The position numbers and the translations under genes are program-made. A model generated the notes under the pieces. The model worked only from the letters and a program-made list of their open reading frames with translations, was not told the origin of the DNA and did not search any database. This document shows positions 7,586 to 14,488 of a stretch of DNA of 17,488 bases, one piece after another (the stretch's first letter is position 1; every line of letters starts with the position of its first letter). Source of the stretch: CBDHHC01 sp050633205 (GTDB lineage: Bacteria > Pseudomonadota > Alphaproteobacteria > Rhizobiales > CBDHHC01). The stretch covers positions 1 through 17,488 of the forward strand of contig JBOEGA010000141.1 of the NCBI GenBank assembly GCA_050633205.1. The letters run 5' to 3'.

Positions 7586-8343
7586 ACCATTTTTTGTGCA
7601 AACATGGCAAATACCTTATCTGCTGCGAAAGAAATAACTCCGAGAACAACAAGGCCACCCATCATCTGACCCATCTGTAAGTTTTGCTGGGCTATATCAA
7701 TTCTGTAAGCGACCCCGGCAAATGTTCCTGCCAGTTCAGCTGCGACCAGCGTATAAAAGGATATGCTTACCGACGTGCGCAGCCCGACAAAGATATAAGG
7801 CAGAGATCCAGGAAGAAGGACCTCACGCAACATTCTGTGTTCCGGGGTTCCCAGTGTTTTCGCTGCACGTATCAGATCTTTGTTTACACGCTGTACCCCC
7901 AGGTGTGCTGAAATCCATACGGTAAAAAATACCCCCCAGAACACCAGGAAGTATTTTCCAATCTCCGAAAGGCCAAACCAAAGGATGACAAGGGGCACAA
8001 AAGCGATGGGCGGAATTGGGCGCAGTAACTGGAATACCGGAGTTAACATATTGGAGATCAATCGGTATTGCCCGGTGATAATTCCAATTACTGCCCCTGC
8101 TACTGCGCCTGAAATAAAGCCTATCAGGACGCGGGATACGCTCATATAAAGGTCAGTCCAGAGCACGCCTGTCTGTGCCCATTCGATGACGGCAACAGTG
8201 ACCAGTGATGGCGGTGGGAACAGAATCTCGTTCACGATACCTGAACGGGAAACCAATTCCCATGTGAGAAGAAACAGAGGTATAGAAAGGATCAGGGCTA
8301 TACGCTCAGCTCTGGTTTGCCTGTTTTTTCCATGGTCTGCCAT
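7573..8343 (-). CDS. SsuC/TauC-like ABC transporter permease (permease 2)
   Basis: A 256-aa inner-membrane permease of the BPD_transp_1 family with about six helices. The EAA-type loop is RAAKTLGTPEHRMLREVLLPG (159-179), followed by the TLVAAELAGT helix. I use ATG 8343 with AGGA nine bases upstream; the TTG codon just before it (8346) is not needed. The end overlaps the ATPase start and the gene follows binding protein 2 by 50 nt, so binding protein 2, permease 2 and ATPase form one conventional importer. It differs clearly from permease 1, which argues against a recent duplication. Confidence 0.9.
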   Translation of the reverse strand: MADHGKNRQTRAERIALILSIPLFLLTWELVSRSGIVNEILFPPPSLVTVAVIEWAQTGVLWTDLYMSVSRVLIGFISGAVAGAVIGIITGQYRLISNMLTPVFQLLRPIPPIAFVPLVILWFGLSEIGKYFLVFWGVFFTVWISAHLGVQRVNKDLIRAAKTLGTPEHRMLREVLLPGSLPYIFVGLRTSVSISFYTLVAAELAGTFAGVAYRIDIAQQNLQMGQMMGGLVVLGVISFAADKVFAMFAQKMVWWS

Positions 8344-8393
8344 CAATAATCATCCTGTCTGTGAAAATCTAAAAATCGTTAGCACCAGACCTG

Positions 8394-9380
8394 TTATAGT
8401 CCTGCCGCTGTCACTCTTGATGGATCAATTTTCTTTAAAGGCCCGGAAACAATGACTTTTGAAAAATCTGGCATTTTTGCTTTTGGAGGGTGGTTACCAC
8501 TGCTTAGGCGCCACTGAGCATGAGCTTTCAGAATATTCACCTGCTTGTCATCCAGAACAACCTTGTAGACATAGTCTTTCCAGATTGCAGCGAGAGTTTC
8601 GCGTTTCATATTGACTGTTTTTGCAATAATAGTAATGGCATCTTCCGGGTTTTCTTTCATCCATTTTTCGGCATCAATCAGCGCACGAAGAAACTTGTCT
8701 ATGAGAACAGGATTTTTTTTCAAGTAAGACTTCATGACAACAATATTGAATGTTTCCGCATAGATACTCTTGGTATCTATTTCAGCTACCTTGCTACCAA
8801 GAGCTTTCTTACCATTGGACACATGAGGTTCCCAGGTGTTGTAAGCATCAATACTTCCAGCCGTCAGTGCTGGCAGCATATCTTGCGGACGAAGGTTTAC
8901 CAGAGTTACATCTTTTTTTGTCAGACCTGCAGCTTTCAGCAAGGTTATTGTGTAGACTTCGCTTCCTGTCCCCGCTGTAAAGGCTATTTTCTTACCCTTC
9001 AGGCCTTCCTTGGTTTTGATATCTGACTTGGTTGCAGTCAGGGTTTTCAGGTCGGAATATTCCATTCTAGCCAGAAAAGCTATTGGCTGCTTTGACATGG
9101 CAGCAGCTGTCGTTGGTGCTTCTGCGGTCGTTGCAATCTCGGCTGCTCCACCAATCACCGTATTCAAACACTGCTTTCCAGAGGTGAAATTGCTTATTGT
9201 AATTTCAAGTCCCTGCTTTTTGAAGAAGCCCTTATTCTGAGCGATAATAGTTACACCGGAAATAGGTGACAGGTTCATTGCCATGCGGGCTTTCATAACC
9301 TCTGCACTTGCTTCATAGCCGGTTGCCGCGGAAGTAACCATAACTGCCAATACAGTAAAACTGTTTTTAAGGAATCTCAT
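8394..9380 (-). CDS. NMT1/SsuA-family periplasmic substrate-binding protein (binding protein 2)
   Basis: A 328-aa protein with a Sec signal peptide of about 26 residues (cleavage near ASA-E). The mature part has the SsuA/ThiY/NMT1 fold pattern: early strand with GVTIIAQNKGFFKKQGLEI, a middle lobe KGKKIAFTAGTGSEVYT, and LRPQDMLPALTAGSIDAYNTWEP near the hinge, parallel to the TauA RPNDIALAW-RGDIDAAWFWEP region of binding protein 1. It lacks the TauA STTHY loop, so it may bind a different ligand. The ATG at 9380 has GGAG seven bases upstream. It is the first gene of the minus-strand block, directly behind the long promoter-containing spacer. Confidence 0.86.
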   Translation of the reverse strand: MRFLKNSFTVLAVMVTSAATGYEASAEVMKARMAMNLSPISGVTIIAQNKGFFKKQGLEITISNFTSGKQCLNTVIGGAAEIATTAEAPTTAAAMSKQPIAFLARMEYSDLKTLTATKSDIKTKEGLKGKKIAFTAGTGSEVYTITLLKAAGLTKKDVTLVNLRPQDMLPALTAGSIDAYNTWEPHVSNGKKALGSKVAEIDTKSIYAETFNIVVMKSYLKKNPVLIDKFLRALIDAEKWMKENPEDAITIIAKTVNMKRETLAAIWKDYVYKVVLDDKQVNILKAHAQWRLSSGNHPPKAKMPDFSKVIVSGPLKKIDPSRVTAAGL

Positions 9381-9954
9381 TTTATTCTCCCATGAGTGTT
9401 GAAAGGTAATCGTCCTGGGAGCTGAAAATTTAAGTTACATGAAATGAGTGTCAAAACTTGTCATAACAAATTGCATCAGCTCACCTGTCTGATTACATTG
9501 ACAATATTCGCAACAGACATGCCAGTTACACAAAAGAAATGCATAAGTTCGTCTAGTGAGTTGTAAAACAATGAGAAATACATTCCACACTGACTGCCGT
9601 GACCTATAAGAAATAAATTACGTGCACTATAAAATATCGAGAATAATATTTTTGCCTATAAAAATGCCAGGTAAGATCAATGAAATATAATACAAGCTGA
9701 TCTAATTGTGCAGGTGTTTGTATAGTAAATAAATATTGTTTTGTTTATGCTGTCACATCATAAGCAATCAACAGATCTGAACTTGCTTTCCACTTTTTCA
9801 GATAAGTCCAATGAAACACAACGTATCAAGGCTGCACGAAAAAGGCTGGATTACAGACATTCAATTTCTGTAAAAAGAACAGAACAGGGGTAAAGTTCGA
9901 AATGAAAATTAAGAAATTGTGTAACCCATGTGTCCGGAACGGACCTGAAAACAA
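9381..9954. other. 574-bp AT-rich intergenic region upstream of the block
   Basis: No gene with a plausible ribosome site was found on either strand. It contains the promoter candidate above and many short AT-rich stretches. I compared it by eye with guanidine and TPP riboswitch cores and saw neither. It ends at the tRNA fragment, so it represents original chromosomal DNA between tRNA-Arg and the operon. Confidence 0.5.
9427..9454 (-). promoter_or_regulatory. Candidate sigma-70 promoter of the transport/hydrolase block
   Basis: On the minus strand a perfect TTGACA (9454-9449) is followed after 16 nt by TAAATT (9432-9427), placing a start about 40 nt before the ATG at 9380. The -10 match is only 4 of 6, so this is a candidate, not a firm call. 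No obvious full Crp-type operator was recognised around it. Confidence 0.35.
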
Positions 9955-10001
9955 TGGTGATCCCGGTAGGATTCGAACCTACGACCTACGGATTAGAAAT
10001 C
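9955..10001 (-). tRNA. Truncated tRNA-Arg(UCU) 3' half; probable attachment site
   Basis: Read on the minus strand, the segment holds the end of the anticodon stem, the loop TTTCTAA (anticodon TCT, arginine), 3' anticodon stem TCCGT, variable loop AGGTC, T-arm GTAGG/TTCGAAT/CCTAC, acceptor strand CGGGATC, discriminator A and encoded CCA. The match breaks at position 29-30: upstream bases do not complete the anticodon stem and no D-arm or acceptor 5' strand exists. It is not a working tRNA gene. A break in the anticodon region with the 3' end retained is typical of att sites of tRNA-targeting integrases. By this orientation the inserted DNA lies to the right. No integrase is in the window. Confidence 0.8.
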
Positions 10002-10091
10002 GATATACTAACATTATATTTCAATAGGTTAAGTGACAAAAAGTGCAGAATGCAATATAATATATCCATTATATAGCTATGGTTTTGACAA

Positions 10092-10108
10092 AAATTGGGG
10101 GCTGATCA
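10092..10108. repeat. Internal related IS terminus (IS remnant)
   Basis: The 17 bases AAATTGGGGGCTGATCA match the inner part of the window-end repeat with one difference and share its TGATCA boundary. The orientation is that of position 1-21, so the element body would lie to the left, in the short AT-rich stretch 10002-10091. It is probably the other end of the same or a sister IS, left after decay. No transposase sequence remains there. Confidence 0.45.
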
Positions 10109-10257
10109 AGTATCTTACTCCTAATAAATATTTCCTCATAGTTTCCTAGTTATTCTCTTAATTGAGGAAGTCACTGCTGAATTGATAATAAATCTCGAAA
10201 TGCTCTTTTACCTGAGTGAAAATTAGCATACCAACCGAGGCAAATTTAGAGCATTCA

Positions 10258-10470
10258 TTATTCTTGAAACCTCTTGTTTTTAAGAAAATGCCGAATGAAA
10301 AAGTCAACTAAAACATCAAATATGAACCAAGTTATCAAAAATGCTAGACACTCTAATGCAAAGCTTTTGAACTTATAAAAAAAATCTGCTATCAAAAAGG
10401 CCATCAGGAAAATCGGTAATTGACGAAGAAATAACTCATTTTTTGTAATTAAATTAATAAGCTGATACAT
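10258..10470 (-). CDS. Small two-helix membrane protein, hypothetical
   Basis: A 70-aa protein with two hydrophobic segments (about 17-33 and 38-59) and a basic tail (RHFLKNKRFQE). AAGG lies nine bases before the ATG at 10470. It follows the large propeller gene by 38 nt on the same strand, so the two may be co-transcribed and act together at the inner membrane. I do not recognise a family. Short length and AT-rich composition mean it could also be a chance ORF, but the ribosome site and hydrophobic pattern favour a real gene. Confidence 0.5.
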   Translation of the reverse strand: MYQLINLITKNELFLRQLPIFLMAFLIADFFYKFKSFALECLAFLITWFIFDVLVDFFIRHFLKNKRFQE

Positions 10471-10508
10471 AATTAAGAACCTTTATGAAATGCTACCTTC
10501 TTAAAAAA

Positions 10509-12896
10509 CTACCTAGCGTTACGAGAATATATACCACGCCCCATTGTTGCAGCATATATACGCTTATATTTTCGATTGGGATCATTAGGGTCTGGATGGG
10601 ATTTTAAACATAATTCTATTACAGGGCATCTAGGCATACCATCTTGAAATGTATCCCATGTTTCACCTTTTGTTTCTGTGCGGAATACTCCCACATCGGT
10701 TCCCACATATGCAATATTTGGGTTCTCATCAAGAGCAATTGCACTAGTTGTAACGTCAGGCAATGTCATTGAACGATGCCGACCACTTCCATCCTTCCAT
10801 TTATCTCCACCATCCTCTGAATAAAAAACATGACTGAAACCAGACGGATTTAGAATAAGGTTAGGGTGTCGTTGGGTAGGCTTAACACCATCACCACCAA
10901 ATACTACCCACAGTTTGGACGCGTCTTTTGGGTTTATGCAAATTGACATAACACGACTATTTGGAAAAAGCTCTGCTCCCATTTTATCATCAATACGATC
11001 CCAGTCATCTTCTGCCCCTCCACCATTCTTTGCTTTGTATATTGCCCCTTTATCCGTTCCAAGATAAAGGATATTGGGATCACTAGGCGCAAACTCAAGT
11101 GCAGTAATAGCTTCTCCAAACGGTTTAAAGGGATTTCCTGCACTATCATTAACTCTTGAACAATTCTGTCCCGCATCAGTAGAGCGGAAAAGTAATGGGT
11201 GTGGGTTAGAAACCCTTGGAGCAGCAGGAGGTTGATTGCATCCACAAATAAATAAGGTTCTTTGAGTGAATGGATCTATAATTGGGTCACTTGGATCAAG
11301 TTTAATTATGGTTACCCAAGGAGAAAATGAGTTTGGCACAAAACCACTTAGTGTTACGGGGGGGTGGCCCGATTTTACTTTCTGTACCCAATCAGGGACT
11401 CCATTTTGAGAAGAATAATAATAGATGTCTGGATCTGTTGGATCTATTACTACTTGAGTCCCATCTCCCCAGTTAATGTTTGTCCACTTACCACGATTGT
11501 CCCGATAGAATATACCGACATCTTGCCCACCACATCCAAGAATATTTGGATCCTTTTCAGATACATCAAGGTCATAACATTGTGTGACAGCCAATCCATT
11601 GGATTTTAATTCCCAGTTGGTTCCATAATCATGTGAGTAATAAATTCCTCCATCATTTGCTAAGTACAACTTTTTAGAATCCGAGGGGTCGAATACAATA
11701 TCTTGTTGATCAGGGTGAACCTGTTTATATGGCTGCAAACTGTGGCGCACTGGCGCGGTTTTATATAAATCATCCCAGTCGTAAGGGGTCGCTCCTCCAT
11801 TTTTCGTTCGCTTTAAATTTGTGCCTCCGCCAGCATAAAGGATATCCTCATTGTTAGGATCTACTGCAATAACTGAACACCACTCATCAAATGACGCAGT
11901 TGCGACATCATCTGCTTTTCGAATCCAATTATCTCCCGCATCTTTTGAAGTATAAATGTATCTTCCATCATCACCCATTTTAACAGCAAGAAAACTGGAA
12001 CCGTTCGCTCCTTTAACTCCAATTGCTAATTTAATCCACTCGGCTGCGTATCCAGAAGGAAGTTGATTTGTACCATCAAGAGATTCAAAAGCATTTGAGT
12101 GCAGTAGTTGCTCTCCACCAGACGTGGATCGATAAACGCCTTGATAGCGTAGACCGACGTAAATCCGTTCTGGGTCATCATGGGCAAGAACAATATCCGT
12201 AACTTGACCGTCAAAGAGTGAATTAAGGCCCCAATTTTTTCTCCAAGTGCTCCCTCCATCTATCGATTTGTGTAATCCCTTGTTACCCGCAACATAAAAA
12301 ATATTTGAATCACTCGGATGTACAACAATGGCCGAAAATCTGTTGCTTGAAACTTCAGGTAAAAGATGCCAATTCTCACCACTATCAATACTTTTATAAA
12401 TCCCTACTCCAGGCCAACTTGGATTATAGGTACCTGCATCTTCTCCAGACGCAACATACATGACATTTGGGTCTGACCGCGATATTGCAACAGCTCCAAC
12501 AGTCAATGTTGATTGAAGTTTCATAAGGGGCTGCCAAGTATCCCCCCCATTGTAAGTCAACCAGACTCCTCCCCCTGCTGATCCTGCCAGCAATATTTGC
12601 TTATCATTAGGGTGGATTGCGAGTTGGGTAATCCGACCAATACCATAAAAATTTTTATCTGGAAAAGGTCCTTCAGAAAACCACCCATCAAAATCTGGGA
12701 TTAAAGCACCTGTACTCGCTAGTGTAACTTTTAGTTGATTTTGAGCTTCTCCAAATTGCTCATAAGAAAAAAGAGTATTGGGAACATCTAGTGTTTTCGC
12801 TTTTGTGCCAGAACGCTCTTGAAACCATTCAGTTCTACCAATAAGGGGCTTTTTAGTTTCTTCACATTCAACTTTGGTAAGATTATCATCCTCCAC
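10509..12896 (-). CDS. Asp-box/BNR-repeat beta-propeller protein (sortilin/GH74-like repeats)
   Basis: A 795-aa protein made almost entirely of Asp-box repeats. About a dozen units of the S-x-D-x-G-x-x-W type are visible, for example near residues 114-121, 169-176, 211-218, 317-324, 420-428, 571-578, 692-700 and 740-747. They alternate with strands of the type DPNNEDILYAG. The number and spacing suggest two beta-propellers, as in GH74 xyloglucanases or the Vps10/sortilin fold, but I cannot identify catalytic Asp residues with confidence. The N terminus (MEDDNLTKVECEETKK) is charged and no signal peptide is seen, which is unusual for this fold. The start is GTG at 12896 with GGGAGG eight bases upstream. 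It is probably cargo of the accessory region; its function is unknown. Confidence 0.8.
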   Translation of the reverse strand: MEDDNLTKVECEETKKPLIGRTEWFQERSGTKAKTLDVPNTLFSYEQFGEAQNQLKVTLASTGALIPDFDGWFSEGPFPDKNFYGIGRITQLAIHPNDKQILLAGSAGGGVWLTYNGGDTWQPLMKLQSTLTVGAVAISRSDPNVMYVASGEDAGTYNPSWPGVGIYKSIDSGENWHLLPEVSSNRFSAIVVHPSDSNIFYVAGNKGLHKSIDGGSTWRKNWGLNSLFDGQVTDIVLAHDDPERIYVGLRYQGVYRSTSGGEQLLHSNAFESLDGTNQLPSGYAAEWIKLAIGVKGANGSSFLAVKMGDDGRYIYTSKDAGDNWIRKADDVATASFDEWCSVIAVDPNNEDILYAGGGTNLKRTKNGGATPYDWDDLYKTAPVRHSLQPYKQVHPDQQDIVFDPSDSKKLYLANDGGIYYSHDYGTNWELKSNGLAVTQCYDLDVSEKDPNILGCGGQDVGIFYRDNRGKWTNINWGDGTQVVIDPTDPDIYYYSSQNGVPDWVQKVKSGHPPVTLSGFVPNSFSPWVTIIKLDPSDPIIDPFTQRTLFICGCNQPPAAPRVSNPHPLLFRSTDAGQNCSRVNDSAGNPFKPFGEAITALEFAPSDPNILYLGTDKGAIYKAKNGGGAEDDWDRIDDKMGAELFPNSRVMSICINPKDASKLWVVFGGDGVKPTQRHPNLILNPSGFSHVFYSEDGGDKWKDGSGRHRSMTLPDVTTSAIALDENPNIAYVGTDVGVFRTETKGETWDTFQDGMPRCPVIELCLKSHPDPNDPNRKYKRIYAATMGRGIYSRNAR

Positions 12897-13213
12897 GCTG
12901 CAAACCTCCCTTATAGCTTTATAACGAAATTAACATTAGCTTATGCTCATATATAATTATGTCATCAAAATGAAAGCATGTTTGGAAGTTTAGGGTTAGG
13001 TCACGCCTGTTGAAGTCGCAAATACAATTCTGAACACTATTAATTTAAAGATACTCAGAAATTGGGCTATCTAACAGACACTATGTATGCTGATGCAGCT
13101 ATATGATTTTTTCTCATAAACGGGTAAACCAAGCCAAGAAAAGACTTCGAAAGGCAGTATCTTTCAGTTGCGGAATAACCCCTCCCCTAAAATTAGGGCA
13201 AAGTCGCGTCCTA
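12897..13213. other. Intergenic stretch without recognised gene
   Basis: It includes the upstream region of the propeller gene. No convincing promoter pair was found; TTGATG with a poor CATAAG is the best seen on the minus strand. A short dyad CCCTAA-AA-TTAGGG lies at 13185-13198. An ORF at 13114-13332 overlaps the better-looking ORF at 13214-13462 and was not called. Confidence 0.35.
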
Positions 13214-13462
13214 TCAGAGATTATTAAAAGATTCTTCGTTTTCAGCGCATAGTTGTTTGTGTCCGTCGATTTCGTTGCATATGGTTTGTTTTTTACATTT
13301 GCCAAAATCAAACTTAACTCCTTTCCATGCATCGATAGTCGCGGGGTTCCATTTGATTACCAGTTCAACTGGCCCTACAATGGCTTTATCTAGATAGTCG
13401 ACAAGGGAGCTCTCCATTAAACAAAAAAATCGTACAATAAGCTCCAATTTCCCATAAGCCAT
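13214..13462 (-). CDS. Orphan small ORF, hypothetical
   Basis: An 82-aa open frame with an amino-acid mix that looks protein-like, for example the segment KWNPATIDAWKGVKFDFGKC near residues 37-56, and four cysteines in the C-terminal half. The ATG at 13462 has no clear ribosome site; Met16 is an alternative without one either. No family recognised. It may be a real accessory gene or the remains of a longer one cut by the adjacent IS5 fragment at 13511. Confidence 0.3.
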   Translation of the reverse strand: MAYGKLELIVRFFCLMESSLVDYLDKAIVGPVELVIKWNPATIDAWKGVKFDFGKCKKQTICNEIDGHKQLCAENEESFNNL

Positions 13463-13510
13463 TTTTTAAACCACATAAAATACTTGCAATCAGATAAAAA
13501 TATCCTACTA

Positions 13511-13882
13511 GGCCGTAGACTCATTAAATCGTAAACAAATTCATATCGCAACCAATTTCACCATAGAAAGAAAAGCTGCTCCAAGCTTTTCGTAGCGGGT
13601 TGCGATACGTCTGAAATATTTGAGTTTATTGAAAATTCGTTCCACCTAATTTCTTTCTTTAAAAAGCTTGCGATCAATGCGTCCACGTTTAACGCTGTTG
13701 GATTTTAGAGGGATGTTAACCTTTGCTCCCTTACTTGTCAGCATATCCCGAAGCCATTGTGCTGTATATGCTTTATCAGCAAGAACAGTTTGTCCCTTTT
13801 TAACATCAGCAAACAGCTGTTCTGCAACACTGATGTCATGTGCTTGACCAGGTGTTATTGTGAACCTCAAAGGCAGGCCAAC
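13511..13882 (-). pseudogene. IS5-family transposase remnant (C-terminal part)
   Basis: The minus-strand frame from 13882 reads V-GLPLRFTITPGQAHDISVAEQL, then VLADKAYTAQWLRDML, then NIPLKSNSVKRGRIDRKLFKERN. This is the second half of an IS5/IS427-type DDE transposase. An in-frame TAG (13646-13648) follows KERN, after which the same frame continues VERIFNKLKYFRRIATRYEKL and ends at TGA 13541-13543. The N-terminal half is missing beyond 13882, where another transposase remnant begins on the opposite strand. The IS end is probably near 13511 (GCCGTAGACTCATT, next to CTA). It is dead by truncation and nonsense mutation. Confidence 0.8.
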
Positions 13883-14181
13883 CTACGCATCATAAAAACT
13901 GACGAAATCAAGACTGTTCCCCATACACCAATTTCACATTTCTTTATCGAACGCCTTATGGGAACGGTTCGGCGTGAATTCCTGGATCACACTTTTTTTG
14001 GATTTCGCCGGATTTAGAGCGAAAACTTAATTAATTTCAAAACTACTACAACAATTATCGCACCCATTCATCGCTAGACGGGAAAACTACGATCGAAACC
14101 AATTCTTCGAGTTCAGATTTATCGAATTTTAATTGGCGAGATTACTGTCACGGCTTGTTTCACCTGCCCTGCCCCGACTAA
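13880..14181 (+). pseudogene. rve-type transposase remnant (C-terminal part, frameshifted)
   Basis: The plus-strand frame reads NLRIIKTDEIKTVPHTPISH, FIERLMGTVRREFLDHTFF, then shifts at a run of seven T (13993-13999). In the next frame it continues W--DLERKLN, an in-frame TAA (14032-14034), then FQNYYNNYRTHSSLDGKTTI and WRDYCHGLFHLPCPD with a stop at 14179-14181. These are the last strands of an integrase-core (IS3/IS481-like) transposase, including the RR-FLDH and THSSLDGKTP-like motifs. Restoring one T joins the two frames. Truncation, frameshift and stop make it inactive. It abuts the IS5 remnant in opposite orientation, so one element inserted into or recombined with the other. Confidence 0.75.
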
Positions 14182-14480
14182 AATAGGAATTCGCCAGGCA
14201 CAACCTACAGGATACAATTAAAGATCTAGAGTCCGACCCAGAAGGTGAAGAGTATAAAAAAACGTACGCTAACCTAAAAGAAAAAATATCTAAACATAAA
14301 GAAGAAACTCAAAAACATTTGGAAATGTTCCTACTCAGTCCAGGGTATTATAAGGTAAAAACTCTGTTTGGAAACGATATCATTGATTTGTTAGAGTCCT
14401 TTCGCAACAAGTATGACATTATAGAAAACTCATCGACAGGTTTGCGAGACTTAATTCAAGCGTCAATAGATATCTTTGAT

Positions 14481-14488
14481 ATAGAAAA
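14481..14488. repeat. Target-site duplication, left copy
   Basis: ATAGAAAA directly precedes the left inverted repeat of the IS256-family element and is repeated exactly at 15820-15827. Eight-base duplications are usual for IS256-family insertion. Confidence 0.85.

Noticed and set aside
8520..9026. 168-aa plus-strand ORF
   Set aside because: Antisense to binding protein 2; Phe/Cys-rich translation typical of a shadow.
9381..9954. Riboswitch (guanidine or TPP type) ahead of the block
   Set aside because: The allophanate-like amidase and the thiamin-salvage parallel made it worth checking, but no recognisable conserved core of these riboswitches was seen on the minus strand.
9955..10001. Functional tRNA-Arg gene
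   Set aside because: No 5' acceptor strand, D-arm or full anticodon stem exists upstream; only the 3' 47 nt remain.
13757..14017. 86-aa plus-strand ORF as an intact gene
   Set aside because: Its first half is antisense to the IS5 remnant and only its second half matches the rve transposase, so it is a chance fusion across the IS junction.
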